From the NCBI RefSeq assembly GCF_040939455.1, contig NC_134109.1, forward strand, positions 51,240,001-51,304,000: a stretch of 64,000 nt of DNA, written 5' to 3'. This document shows positions 11,559 to 23,420 of the stretch, one piece after another. Under the pieces are notes generated by a model. That model was not told the origin of the DNA. It searched no databases and was given only the letters and a program-made list of their open reading frames with translations. The DNA is from Microcebus murinus. Lineage: Eukaryota; Chordata; Mammalia; Primates; Cheirogaleidae. Positions within the stretch are counted from its first letter, which is position 1, and the number at the start of each line of letters is the position of its first letter. The position numbers were made by a program, and so were the translations under genes.

Positions 11559-11949
11559 CTGAGCAGCACCTAAGTGAACACATAGATACTACAGTAATAG
11601 GGTATTGGGCAGGTGGGAGGGGTAAGGGTGGGTGTACATACGTATATAATGAGTGAGATGTGCACCATCTGGGGGATGGTCATCCTGGAGACTCAGACTT
11701 GTGGGGGGAGGGGCGGAATGGGCATTTATTGAAACCTTAAAATCTGTACCCCCATAATATGCCGAAATAAAAAAAAAAAAACTCTGTTGAGCTCTGGGGC
11801 TCTTCCTATCAAATCTTTCCTTCCCTCTCTCCTTTCACAGGTATCCAATCTACATGGCATTCTGAATACTTTTCCTGTCTACTCCTGCTCCATCCCCTTT
11901 ATGCTTCACAAGAATCTCTCTGAATAATCTCCTGTTTGTTTAAACTCAT

Positions 11950-13470
11950 CTTGGTAAGGGTGGAAAGGAGCAAGGCCTGCTCTAGACTTCAAGATTACAG
12001 GTCTCAGACAGCCCTGCTTTCACACATAGACTTTTTGGGGCCACTTCACCTCCTCCCCTGCAGCCTTTCCCAGAGGCAAGAAACAGACCTTTGACCCCTA
12101 CTAAAAGCTTTTGTGGAGCTTGAGGGCAGGTTCACCCAACCCAGCAATGCCCAGCCTCACTCTCTACCCACCCCTACTGAGGTGTAGAATAAGGACACTC
12201 CTGGAATTTCCAGAACCTGACCCAGCACCTGAGGCATTACAGTCTTCTCCTGAGGAACCAGAACTGGTCAGAGAACCCAAAAACAATATGGCAGCTTCTT
12301 CCTTTCAGCAAGTGCCACCTACTGACATGGAGGTCAATTTGCACACCTTTTTACTGCATTTACTGACTCATCATACAGGGTGTGGTTGATTCTCACCCAC
12401 AAGTACCACCTACTGACTCAGATATTAAACTGGACTTGCTATTATTTAAACAAAAGATAATCCATAGGTAAGAAGCAACAGGTGCTCCAAATGAGAAGGA
12501 ATTGGCAAAACAACTCTGGAAGTATGAAGAATCAAAGTGAAAAGACACCCCCAAAAAGGAACACCAGCTCTCTAGCAATGGATACCAACCAAAATCAGAA
12601 CACTGAAATGACAGATAAATAATTTCAAATAGGGATTGCAAGGAAGCTTAATGAAATGTAAGATAAAATGGAAACCCAACACAAAGAAACCACAAAAAGA
12701 ATGCAGAAATGAATGAAAAAATTCACTAAAGAAATTGAAATATTAAAGCAAAATCAAATAGAACTTCTGGAAATAAAAAAGTCATTCAAGGAATTACAAA
12801 GCACCGTAGAAAGCCTTAAGAATAGGTTAGATTAACCAGAAGAAATATTCTCAGAGCTGGAAAGCAACACTTAACAATTCAACAAGTCAGTTGCATAGAG
12901 ACAGCAAAGAAATAAGAGAAAAGAGCAAAGCCTACAAAGAAATATGGGATTCTGTGAAGACACCTAACATAAGAATCATAGAAATTCCTGAGGATGATGA
13001 AGAAAATACACAAGGATTGGATAATCTATTTCAGGTAATAATTGAGGAAAATTTCCCTGGCCTTGCTAGAAATCTAGATATCCAGGTACAAGAAGCTCAA
13101 AGGACTCCTGGAAGATTCATTGCAAAGAGGAAAACACCATGACACACAGTCATCAGACTGGCCAAAGTAAACATGAAAGAGGCCCTCCTATGAGCTGTAG
13201 GTGAAAGAAGCTGGTAATCTACAAAGGAAATCCCATCAGACTAACTTCAGACTTCTCAACTGAGACCTTACAAGCCAGAAGGAATTGGTGCTCCATCCTT
13301 AGTCTTTCCAAACAGAGGAATCATGACTGAAAATAAGCTTTAAAAATATTCAAACTCAGCTATAATCAAATATATGCTAATTAAAACCACAATGAGAGAC
13401 AATTGTTTTGTATACCAAATTAGAACAAGATAAAAATATAATATGCATTAAGTGTTGTCAAAGAGGAAAA
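11950..13470 (+). mobile_element. Older L1: 5'UTR and ORF1, then large internal deletion
   Basis: From about 11950 the sequence tracks the 5'UTR of copies 2 and 3 at lower identity (GGGTGGAAAGGAGCAAGGCC, GGTCTCAGACAG, CTTTGACCCCTACTAA, GCCACCTACTGAC). ORF1 follows at about 12510-13330. Just after it comes 'GCTAATTAAAACCACAATGA', a phrase from the far end of ORF2, so nearly all of ORF2 has been deleted. Copy 1 most likely inserted in or beside the upstream part of this element. No 3' end is visible. Confidence 0.8.
12510..13330 (+). pseudogene. L1 ORF1 remnant (older element)
   Basis: The coiled-coil region has decayed with several stops. The longest piece, 12891-13142, keeps the RRM start (TPNIRIIEIPEDDEENTQG), the block IIEENFPGLARNLDIQVQEA and RTPGRF, then ends at TGA 13140-13142. 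The C-terminal domain is recognisable downstream only at DNA level (TCAACTGAGACCTTACAAGC). It is a relative of the ORF1 of copies 1-3, clearly more diverged and non-functional. Confidence 0.85.
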
Positions 13471-14545
13471 AAAATAGGTAAATACATATAGTTGAAGACA
13501 GTATAGCATTATAGATCAAGAGCTTCCAAAAATGTACATCCCTTTTTCCCACTTATTCTACCACTAGTAATTAAATCTAAACAACTATTAAGGCTATATA
13601 AAACAACTTAAATTAGATGATGTTCATCCCAAAGTTCAGCAGCAAAAGTTAAATACATAATGATGAATGGATACTCTTTGAACCATTTGAAAAGATGTTT
13701 TTGTCAAATTTTGAATGACATAAAAGAACCTTCTGTGCTCTTAGAGAAGGATGGGCTTCCACCAAGGGAGTAAAGGAAAGCTATACTTCTCCATCTTGAT
13801 TCTCTCCCCACTATTGCTCTTAGGAATTGTTAATTGGTTTAATCAGATTCCTAGATGCTTCTTGAGTACATAAAAGGATATCATATTTGAATTGTTTTTA
13901 TAGCTTTTAGTTTTATTCTAAGCTGCTAGGTTTATAAATGAAGTCAGGCCTACTTGGTATCTGTCTAGCCAGCAAACTCCCTCTTCTTTGCTCATTCAAG
14001 CACCCAATTGAGTTATTCTTTCAAGTTTGGCAGATAACTGGCATTAAGATAGAACTTAGGGCCAGAAAGAGAGGCTCTGCTTAAACTCAAGGATGAGCCA
14101 TGTGTACAACTTTCCAGGCATTTGCTTAGATAAAAATATAAAGTTTTTCCCATTTCACACTATCCTTTTGTATATATTCTAAGATCCTCTTCCAGGAGAG
14201 GTGATCATGCCTGACTAGGATTCATGTCTTCTTGGATTAACTTTCTGGATATATATGGTCAGTGAGAAAGAGCTTTTACAAAACACGGAGAACTGTGACC
14301 ACCTATATTAACTTAACATAACTATTAGGACTAAGAAGTAAGACCACATGGTCAACTTGACTTAATTATTTGCCCAGGAAAGTTAAGACTACCAACCAAT
14401 AAATAAATTTTAGGCCTGGAAATTGATTTCTGAGACAACACTCTGCACACTTGAGCAGACACCTCATTTATAAAACACAGTTTACTTATCAAATCTCCTT
14501 TCAAGACCTACACTATGATCTGTCCATCAATCCAAAACTATAAAT
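13471..14545. other. Unassigned DNA between two L1 elements
   Basis: I see no recognisable repeat, exon or RNA gene in this 1.07 kb. The open frames are short and unlike any known protein. Confidence 0.45.
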
Positions 14546-15600
14546 TGTCCTGGGAAAACTGGATAGCCACATGCAGAAGAATGAAACAAGATCCATATCT
14601 CTCACCACTTACAAAAATTAATTCAAGATGGATAAGGGACTTAAATATAAGGCACGAAATCATAAGAATTCTAGAAAAAAATGCTGGAAAAACTCTTCTA
14701 GATATTGGCCTAGGCAAATAATTTATGAAAAATATCCCAATGGCAATCATAGCAACAACAAAAATAAATAAATAGGACTTGATCAAATTAAAAAGATTCT
14801 GCAGAGCCAAAGAAATAATTAACAGAGCAAATTGACAACCTACATAATGGGAGAAAATATTTGCAAGCTATACATCTGGCAAAACACTAATAACCAGGAT
14901 CTGTAAAGAACTTGAGCAAATCAGAAAGAAAAAATCAAATAGCCCCATTAAAAAGTAGATAAAAGACATGAACAGAAGCTTTTCAAAAGAAAGATAGACA
15001 AATAACCAATAAATATATAAAAATGCTCAATGTCACTAATTATCAGGGAAATACAAATTAAAACCACAGTAAGATTTCACCTTAACACAGGCAGAATGGC
15101 CTTTATTAAAAAGTCCAATAACAACAGGTGTTGGTGTGGGTGCAGAAAAAAAGGAATGCTTATACACTGTTGGGGGGACTTCAAATTAGTACCACCTCTA
15201 TAGAAAACAGTATAGAGATTCCTCAAAGAACTAAAAGTAAACCTACTATCTGATCCAGCAATTTCACTACTGAGTATTTACCCAAAGGAAAAGAAATCAT
15301 TTTATCAAAAAGACACTTGCACTCAAATGTTTAGTGCAGCACAATTCACAATTGCTAAGATGAGGAATCAACCCAAATGCCCATCACTTCATGAGTGGAT
15401 GAACACAATGTGGTGTATTTATACCATGGAATACTACTGAGCCACAAAGAGGGATGACTTAATGTCTTTTGCAACAATTTGGATGGAACTGGAGACTATT
15501 GTCCTAAATGAAGTATGTAAAGAATGGAAAAACAAATAGCATATGTACTCACTATTAAAGTGGAACTAACTGATGAGCACATATGTGCATAGAGGACAGT
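14546..15600 (+). mobile_element. Old L1 (element A), left part: ORF2 3' end
   Basis: The piece begins at CCTGGGAAAACTGGATAGCC and follows the last third of ORF2 to the start of the 3'UTR (GTGGAACTAACTGATGAGCA). It is interrupted at 15601-15614 by copy 2 and resumes at 21976. Frames are broken throughout. One open piece, 14515-14721, includes KINSRWIRDLNIRHEIIRILEKNAG; the first residues lie outside the L1. Confidence 0.9.
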
Positions 15601-15614
15601 AAAACTCAATGGTA
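15601..15614. repeat. Target-site duplication of L1 copy 2 (left)
   Basis: AAAACTCAATGGTA is repeated exactly at 21962-21975, after the A-rich tail. Its start (AAAA preceded by AGT) fits the usual L1 endonuclease nick site. Confidence 0.95.
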
Positions 15615-16829
15615 GGAGCAGCCCGGAGACCAGTGGCAAGGGTAGGTGGATTTGCTGTTTCCCCTCCCCTGCATTTGGGACTGCTGGTGGGCTCCCCAGC
15701 GGGTGGAGAGACCTGCGGACACCAGCCCAGAGACTGCCGCCGCCTGCCAAAGGTGAGCCTGTAGCAGACGTGGCACCAGGTTCCCAACTTCCTCCGGGCA
15801 CCTCCGTGTGCACAGACCCGAGCCGCGCGGCAGGCGCCATATTGCCTCCTCCTCCCTTCCGCCGACCCTACCCGCGGCTGCCCAGAGAGACAATACAGTT
15901 ACCAGCCGGAGGCACCTCCAGGGAACGGGACCTTCCCGTTTGGGACCCCGCCCGCCCTCCCAGGTGCTGCTGGCACCGTGTTCCCAGGAAGACGGTGCCG
16001 ACTCAGAGGCTGAGAGACATAGACCCAGCTTGGGCTCCCTGTGGGTGAATTAGGACCGGAAATCCTCTCCCTGGTGGGAATACAGTTTGAACTCTGGGAC
16101 CCAGAGGTCGGACCTGCAGACCAGATCCCCTGCACCGAGGGCTAGCATTGCCCGGGGCACAGAAGGGTTATACGTGAACAGCCTACTGAGGGCTCTGTGC
16201 CTCCAGGGGTGGATCGGCACCCTAGAGGGCAACCCTCCTCCCAGGAGGAGGCCGTGCGCCCAACCCAGGTGGCGTTCCTGTGCAGGGAACCTCCCCGCCG
16301 GCATCACAGTCTGGGGAGGCCTGATGGCTTGTGGTCTGGCCTGCTAGCAGAGGCCCAGGAGTAGCTGCGGAGTTGGGGAGGGTGGAAAGAAGCGAGGCCT
16401 GCTGCAGACTGCAGGTCTCAGACAGCCCCACCCCCACACCCAGACTTTCTGGCTGAGTGGGACCATTCCAGCCCCGCCCTGACAGCTTTCCCTGGAAGCA
16501 GAGGACAGAACTTTGACCCCTGCTAACAGCCTGAGGGCAGGCTTACCCAACCCAGCTCCGCCCAGAACAAGAGCTGATAACAGGACTCAAAATCAACACC
16601 ATAGCCTGTTCCTCCAAGCAAACGCCACCTACTGACAGGGACGGCATCTTGCACAGCCTTTCCACGGCACCCACTGACTCAATATACAGGGAGTGGTCCA
16701 ATTTCACCCACAGGCACCACCTAACACCTCAGAAACTAAACAAGGTGTGTGAATACCAAAACAATAACCTAAGGAAAGAAACAACAACTGATCGACATGA
16801 GAAGAAATCAGTGAAAGAACTCAGGAAAT
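15615..16829 (+). promoter_or_regulatory. L1 5'UTR (internal promoter region), copy 2
   Basis: This is a GC- and CpG-rich region in otherwise AT-rich DNA, as expected for an L1 internal RNA polymerase II promoter. It matches 35540-36804 of copy 3. The extreme 5' end with the YY1-like motif is missing, so correct initiation from this copy is doubtful. Long frames on both strands are a by-product of GC richness, and several of them begin with GTG or TTG rather than ATG. Confidence 0.75.
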
Positions 16830-17757
16830 ATGAAGAACCAAACGGAAAACACACCCCCAAAGAGGAGTACCAGCCCCCTAGAAACGGACACCAACCAAAA
16901 TCAGGCAACCAAAATGACAGAAGAGGAATTTCGTATGTGGAACATAAGAACACTCACCCAGCTGCAACAACAACTCCATAACCAACACCAAGAAACCACA
17001 AAAAGTCTCCAGGATATGAGAAAAGAAATAGACACATTGAAGAAAAGTGTAACCAAACTCCTGGAAATGAAGAATCAATTCAAGGAACTACAAAATACAG
17101 TTGAAAGTCTCAAGAACAGGGTAGATGAAACAGAAGAAAGAATCTCAGAGCTTGAAGATAACACCCTCCAATTAAATCAGTCACAGAAATAGAGCAGAGA
17201 AACACGAGAAAAGAGCAAAGCCTACAAGAGCTGTGGGATTATGTGAAGAAACCTAATGTGAGGGTCATAGGGTTACAAGAAGGGGAAGAAGACAACACTC
17301 AAGGGTTGGACAAGCTATTTGAAGATATAATAGAGGAAAATTTCCCAGGCCTTGCTCAAAATCTTGATATACAATTTCAAGTAGCTCAGAGGACCCCTGG
17401 GAGATTCAACGCAAACAGGAAGACGTCACGACATGCAGTCATCAGACTGACCAAAGTATCAACTAAAGAGGCCCTTCTAAGAGCTGTAAGACAAAAGAAG
17501 CAAGTAACATACAAGGGAAAGCCAATTCGAATAACATCAGACTTCTCTAATGAGACTTTACAAGCAAGGAGAGACTGGGGCCCCATTCTCACTCTTTTGA
17601 AATAAAACAATGCCCAGCCTAGAATATTATTCCCTGCAAAACTAAGCTTCGTATATGAAGGAGTAATAAAAACATTCTCAGACAAGCAAAGGCTCAGAGA
17701 ATTCACCAAGACAAGACCAGCCCTACAAGAAGTACTTAAAACAGCTTTACGCACGGA
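16830..17757 (+). pseudogene. L1 ORF1 (copy 2), frameshifted
   Basis: The start chosen is ATG 16830 (MKNQTENTPPKRSTSP), which opens a basic N-terminal segment. A coiled coil follows with heptad-spaced leucines (LKNRVDETEERISELEDN). A 4-bp loss near 17175-17185 relative to copy 3 shifts the frame. From 17243 the RRM (KKPNVRVIGLQEGEEDN), the RTPGRF block and the C-terminal domain (LTKVSTKEALLRAVRQKKQ) are open to a TAA at 17603-17605, and C-terminal codons continue beyond it at DNA level. The full protein would be about 325-330 residues, similar to other L1 ORF1 proteins. Confidence 0.93.
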
Positions 17758-17826
17758 ATATCATAATAATAACCCACAAATATAAAAACAACCAAAACCC
17801 AAAGATATTAAAGGCCAGATATTACA

Positions 17827-20800
17827 ATGGCTCAAGACAGAAATCATAGCAACAACATCCAACCCAACAGAATGATCAGTAATCTACCTTACCTATCAGT
17901 TCTCTCAATAAATGTGAATGGCTTAAACTCTCCACTCAAGAGACATAGGCTGGCTGAATGGATAAGAAAATACAGGCCAAGTATATGCTATCTTCAGGAA
18001 ACACATCTAACCTGCACGGATGCATATAGACTAAAAATAAAAGGGTGGAGATCAATATTCCAAGAAAATAGAAGCCAAAAGAAGGCTGGTGTGGCAGTTC
18101 TAATTTCAGACGATTTAGTTTTTAAACCAACAAAAGTACTAAAAGACAAAGAGGGTCATTATATAATGGTGAAGGGCACAGTCCAACAAGAAGAGATAAC
18201 AATTTTAAATATATATGCACCAAACTTAGGTGCACCCAGATTCATAAAGCAAACCTTACTGGAGCTAAGCAAATGGATTAATAGCAACTCCATAATCACC
18301 GGAGATTTCAACACCCCACTGACGGCACAAGACAGATCCTCCAAACAGAAAATTAATAAAGAAATAATGGACTTAAACAAAACCATGGAACAATTGGGTC
18401 TGACAGACATCTACAGAACATTCTACCCAAAATCCACTGAATATACGTTCTTCTCATCAGCTCACGGGACATTCTCTAAGATTGACCATATTCTAGGACA
18501 CAAAGAAAATCTCAAGAAATTCAAAAAAATAGAAATCATACCATATACCTTCTCAGATCACAGTGGAATAAAACTAGAAATCAACCCTAACAGAAACTCA
18601 CATTTCAACACAAAAACGTGGAAATTAAACAACCTCCTACTAAATGATTACTTCGTAAATGAAGAAATCAAGACGGAAATAAAAAAGTTCTAAGAAGAAA
18701 ACGACAATGGAGAGACAAGTTATCAACTCCTCTGGGACACAGCTAAAGCAGTTCTGAGAGGAAAGTTTATCTCCATAAATGCCTATAACCAAAAGACAAG
18801 AAGATCACAAATAGACAATCTAATGAAACGACTCAAAGAGCTGGAAAAAGAAGAACAGACCAACCCCAAACCCAGCAGAAGAAGTGAAATCAACAAGATC
18901 AAATCAGAACTAAACGAAATTGAAAACAGGGAAGCTATTCAGGAGATTAATAAAACAAAAAGTTGGTTCTTTGAAAAAATAAACAAAATTGACACACCAT
19001 TGGCTAAGCTAACGAAAAGCAGAAAAGAGAAATCTCTAATAAGCTCCATCAGGAACAAAAAAGGAGATATCACAACTGATCCCAAAGAGATACAAGATAC
19101 AATTTATGAATACTACAAAAATCTTTATGCACACAAACTGGAAAATGTGGAGGAAATGGACAAATTTCTAGAAACACACAGCCTCCCTAGGCTCAACCAG
19201 GAAGAAATAGATTCCCTGAACAGACCAATCTCAACAGCCTAAATAGAAACAGCAATTAAAAATCTCCCTAAAAAGAAAAGTCCCGGTCCAGATGGCTTCA
19301 CACCTGAATTTTACCATACTTACAAAGAAGAACTAGTACCTATCTTGCAGAAACTATTCCACAACATCGAGAAGAACGGAAACCTCCCCGACACCTTTTA
19401 TGAAGCGAATATTACTCTGATACCAAAACCAGGAAAGGATGCAACAAAAAAAGAAAACTACAGACCAATATCCCTAATGAATATAGATGCAAAAATTTTC
19501 AACAAAATCTTAGCTAACCGAATCCAGACACTTATCAAAAAAAATAATCCACCACGACCAAGTGGGCTTCATCCCAGGGATGCAGGGATGGTTCAACATA
19601 CGTAAATCTATAAATGCAATTCACCACATAAACAGAAGCAAAAACAAAGACCACATGATTCTTTCAATAGATGCAGAAAAAGCTTTTGACAAAATTCAAC
19701 ACCCTTTCATGATACGAACACTTAAGAAAATAGGCATAGAAGGGACATACCTAAAAATGATACAAGCCATATATGACAGACCCATAGCCAACATCATACT
19801 GAATGGGGAAAGATTGAAATCATTCCCACTTAGAACTGGAACCAGACAAGGCTGCCCACTATCTCCACTTCTGTTCAACATAGTGCCGGAAGTCTTGGCT
19901 ACAGCAATCAGACAGGAAAATGGAATCAAAGGTATCCAAATAGGGGCAGAAGAGATCAAACTTTCACTGTTTGCTGATGATATGATATTGTATCTAGAAA
20001 ACCCCAAGGATTCAACCAAAAAACTCCTGGAACTGATCAATGAATTTAGTAAAGTCTCAGGATACAAAATCAATACACAGAAATCAGAGGCATTCATATA
20101 CGCCAACAACAATCTAATTGAGAACCAAATCAAAGACTCAATTCCCTTCTCAATAGCAACAAAGAAATTAAAGTACCTAGGAATATATTTAACCAAAGAG
20201 GTAAAAGACCTCTACAGGGAGAACTATGAAACACTGAGGAAGGAAATAGCAGAGGATGTAAACAGATGGAAATCCATACCATGCTCGTGGATCGGCAGAC
20301 TCAATATCATCAAAATGTCTATACTACCCAAACTGATCTACAGATTCAATGCAATGCCTATTAAAATCCCATCAGCATTCTTCACAGATATAGAAAAAAT
20401 AATTTTACACTCCGTATGGAACCAAAGAAGACCCCGAATATCAAGAGCAATTCTAGGCAACAAAAACAAAATGGGAGGCATTAATATGCCAGATATCAAA
20501 CTATACTACAAAGCTGTAGTAATTAAAACAATATGGTATTGGCACAAAAACAGGAATATTGACCAGTAGAACAGATGTGAGAATCCTGATATAAAACCAT
20601 CCTCATATAGCCATCTCATCTTTGACAAAGCAGACAAAAACATACGCTGGGGAAAAGAATCTCTCTTCAATAAATGGTGCTGGGAAAACTGGATAGCCAC
20701 CTGTAGAAGGCTAAAACAGGACCCACACCTTTCACCTCTCACAAAAACCAACTCACGCTGGATAACAGACTTAAACCTAAGATATGAAACTATTAGAACT

Positions 20801-21703
20801 CTAGAGGAAAAAGTTGGAAACACTCTCCTAGACATCGGCCTGGGCAAAGAGTTTATAAAGAAGTCCCCAAAGGCAATCACAGCAGCAACAAAAATAAATA
20901 AATGGGACATGATCAAACTACAAAGCTTCTGCACAGCCAAAGAAATAGTCATGAAAGTAAACAGACAACCTACAGAATGGGAGAAAATTTTTGCATCCTA
21001 TGCATCCGATAAGGGACTGATAACTAGAATATACTTAGAACTCACGAAAATTAGGAAGAAAAAATCAAATAACCCCATTAAAAAGTGGGCAAAGGACTTG
21101 AACAGAAATTTTTCTAAAGAAGACAGAAGAATGGCCAACAAACATATGAAGAAATGCTCAACATCTCTAATCATCAGGGAAATGCAAATCAAAACCACAA
21201 TGAGATATCACTTAACCCCAGTGAGAATGGCCTTTATCAAAAAATCTCCAAACAATAAATGCTGGCATGGTTGCGGAGAGAGAGGAACACTCCCACACTG
21301 CTGGTGGGACTGCAAACTAGTTCAACCTCTGTGGAAAGCAATATGGAGATACCTCAAAGCGATACAAGTGAATCTACCATTTGATCCAGCAATCCCATTG
21401 CTGGGCATCTACCCAAATGATCCAGTGACACTCTACAAAAAAGACACCTGCACTCGAATGTTTATAGCAGCACAATTCATAATTGCAAGGCTGTGGAAAC
21501 AGCCCAAGTGCCCATCAATCCAAGAATGGATTAATAAAATGTGGTATATGTATACCATGGACTACTATTCAGCTCTAAGAAACAACGGTGATATAGCACA
21601 TCTTATATTTTCCTGGTTAGAGCTGGAACCCATACTACTAAGTGAAGTATCCCAAGAATGGAAAAACAAGCACCAGATATATTCTCCAGCAAACTGGTAT
21701 TAA
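17827..21703 (+). pseudogene. L1 ORF2 (copy 2): endonuclease / reverse transcriptase, few defects
   Basis: The start is ATG 17827 (MAQDRNHSNN), followed after the N-terminal lead by the endonuclease core. The visible catalytic blocks are NVNG, LQETH, GDFNTPL, KIDHILG and FSDHSGI, all intact. The RT region includes GLNIP-like [45 protein letters not shown] and FADD at 19970-19981. The cysteine-rich end ([18 protein letters not shown]) and the stop at 21701-21703 are present. Only four disruptions are evident: TAA 18691-18693 after the endonuclease, TAA 19240-19242, a frameshift near 19540 in an A-run, and TAG 20567-20569. The last is shared with copies 1 and 3. Downstream of it the frame is open for about 378 codons. 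Confidence 0.95.
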
Positions 21704-21744
21704 CTGAGTAGCACCTAAGTGGACACATAGGTACTACAGTAATA

Positions 21745-21785
21745 GGGTATTGGGCAGGTGGGAGGGGGGAGGGGGGCGGGTTTAT
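21745..21785 (+). repeat. G-rich tract in L1 3'UTR (copy 2)
   Basis: Four or more runs of at least three G's separated by one to three bases occur here, a sequence able to form a G-quadruplex. L1 3'UTRs of many mammals carry such a tract. Copies 1 (near 11605) and 3 (near 41745) have weaker versions. Confidence 0.8.
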
Positions 21786-21961
21786 ACATACATAATGAGT
21801 GAGATGTGCACCATCTGGGGGATGGTCATGATGGAGACTCAGACTTTTGGAGGGAGGGGGGGAAATGGGCATTTATTGAAACCTTAAAATCTGTACCCCC
21901 ATAATATGCCAAAATAAAAAAAAATTAAAAAAATATTTAATAAAAAAAAAAACAAAACAAA

Positions 21962-21975
21962 AAAACTCAATGGTA
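21962..21975. repeat. Target-site duplication of L1 copy 2 (right)
   Basis: AAAACTCAATGGTA, an exact match to 15601-15614. Confidence 0.95.
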
Positions 21976-22150
21976 ATCAACCAGGGCAGAGAAGGAAGGA
22001 GGAGACAGGTGAAAACCTACCTAAGAGGTACAATAAGCTCTATCTGGGTGATGAGGACACTTATAGCCCTAACTCAAGCATTACAAAAGTGATCCATGTA
22101 ACCAAAAACATTAGTACCCCCATAATATTTTGAAATAAAAAAAATTTTAA
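21976..22150 (+). mobile_element. Old L1 (element A), right part: 3'UTR and tail
   Basis: This continues the element broken at 15600. It carries the older 3'UTR (CTCTATCTGGGTGATGAGGA, TTAGTACCCCCATAATATTT) and ends TGAAATAAAAAAAATTTTAA. The ATAATATTTTGAAATAAA ending separates it from the ATGCCGAAATAAA ending of copies 1-3. Confidence 0.9.
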
Positions 22151-22596
22151 AGTGCCTGTCACAAGCACTAAGGTAGTGTGTCTGCAAATTATCATTCAAT
22201 TTATAGTTATTTTTCCTTTGCTTTGCTTGCCATCTTTTAAATATACAATTGATTAGAATAAGAATGCATCAATCAAAAGTTTCAGGGCCTTGACTGTTTA
22301 GAATTGAGATTCCAACAAATAATCTAAGCATGTGAGATGGCCTGGCATCAGAACTTCAGAGAAATCTGTCAACATGCTTCTTAGACTCTCACAATATACA
22401 AATTGACTTAAGTAATTAAGGTGTGTATTTGGGCACAAAGATACTGAGTTCGTGGGGTAAAGTTTTAATTATTTAAATGTAATCATGATGCTAAATATGA
22501 TTAAAATGTCATTGAAAATTTACCAAAGAGCAAAATTGATCCTTATCGGATAAAACCAAAGTTCTGAGAACAATGCAAATATTTATTAAGAATCTC

Positions 22597-23420
22597 AAAA
22601 CCCCAAAACAACAAATGCTGGCAAGGATGCGGAGAGACAGGAACACTCCTACACTGCTGGTGGGACTGCAAATTAGTGCAACCTTTGTGGAAAAGAATTT
22701 GGAGATACCTCAAACAGCTAGAAATAGAAATACCATTCGACCCTGCAATAGCATTATTGGGCATCTACCCAAAAGAGCATAAGACATTCTATTATAAAGA
22801 CATCTGCATCCGATGTTTATAGCAGCACAATTCACTATTGCAAGGTCATGGAAACAACCCAAGTGCCCGTCAATTCATGAGTAGATAATTAAAATGTGGT
22901 ATATGCTCACAATGGAATATTACTCAATCCTAAGAAATGACTGTGAGCTAGCACCGTTTATGCTGTCCTGGATTAAGTTTAAGCCGGTTATCCAAAGCAA
23001 GGCAACACAAGACATGGAAAATGAGCCCCACATCAAATTGGTACTGACTAATTAAAACTATGGTTTTCAAATGGTGGCAATGCTCATCAGGGATTGGGGG
23101 GGGACCCAATCTTAGGGATGTGGCGAGCACTTCGGAGGGGAAGGGCATAACTCTAACCTTTCTTAGGGAGAGCCAAAGATATATAATGTAACCAAAATGT
23201 CAAAAAAAAACACTTTTTATCGGGTGGTGGGCAGGTGGGAGGGGGGAGGAGGAAAGGGGTGTATGCTTTCATAACACGTGTGGTGCACACCACTGAGGGA
23301 TTGGACACATGGGGGAGGGAGGGGGGCAGGGGCAATATTTGTAACCCTAACAATATTTGTACCTCCATAATATGATGAAATAAAAGGAAAAAATAAATAA
23401 TCTCTCTCTCAAAAAAAAAA
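22597..23420 (+). mobile_element. L1 3' end of a second strepsirrhine subfamily
   Basis: The copy starts in the ORF2 cysteine-rich end (ACAACAAATGCTGGCAAGGA), runs through the ORF2 stop and a long 3'UTR with two G-rich tracts, and ends ATAATATGATGAAATAAAAGG plus a TCTC/A tail. A perfect 9-bp duplication, AAGAATCTC, flanks it at 22588-22596 and 23421-23429. The last ORF2 codons differ from copies 1-3 (CACCGTTTATGCTGTCCTGG instead of CACATCTTATATTTTCCTGG), and the 3'UTR matches 752-935. It therefore belongs to another L1 lineage active in the same genome. ORF2 is frameshifted. Confidence 0.9.

Larger units (their letters stand above)
7333..11779 (+). mobile_element. L1 copy 1: strepsirrhine L1, 5'-truncated inside ORF1
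   Basis: The copy begins in the ORF1 coiled coil (AAAGAATCTCAGAGATTGAAG), continues through the ORF1 RNA-binding part and ORF2, and ends with a G-rich 3'UTR, CCCCCATAATATGCCGAAATAAA and poly(A). It is flanked by an 11-bp duplication with one mismatch, AACTCTATTGA (7322-7332) and AACTCTGTTGA (11780-11790). The sequence downstream is an older L1 5'UTR, so it probably inserted into that element. Both reading frames are broken. It aligns closely by eye with copies 2 and 3 and most closely with copy 3. Confidence 0.95.
15615..21961 (+). mobile_element. L1 copy 2: near-full-length strepsirrhine L1
   Basis: At 6.35 kb this copy contains most of the 5'UTR (15615-16829), ORF1, ORF2, the 3'UTR, CCCCCATAATATGCCAAAATAAA and a mixed A/T-rich tail. 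It is bounded by a perfect 14-bp target duplication. Its first base corresponds to about 35540 in copy 3, so it lacks only about the first 200 bp, including the YY1-like site. It inserted into the 3'UTR of the older L1 element A in the same orientation. ORF1 and ORF2 each carry few defects, making it the least damaged coding copy here. Confidence 0.97.

Noticed and set aside
15496..16437. Overlapping antisense and sense open frames in the L1 5'UTR of copy 2, with partners in copy 3 (for example 71 codons at 16222-16437 minus and 36186-36401 minus), suggesting an ORF0-like gene.
   Set aside because: The paired frames I checked begin with GTG or TTG rather than ATG, and GC-rich DNA gives long frames by chance. 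Two copies with recent common ancestry cannot show selection. A many-copy dN/dS test would be needed.
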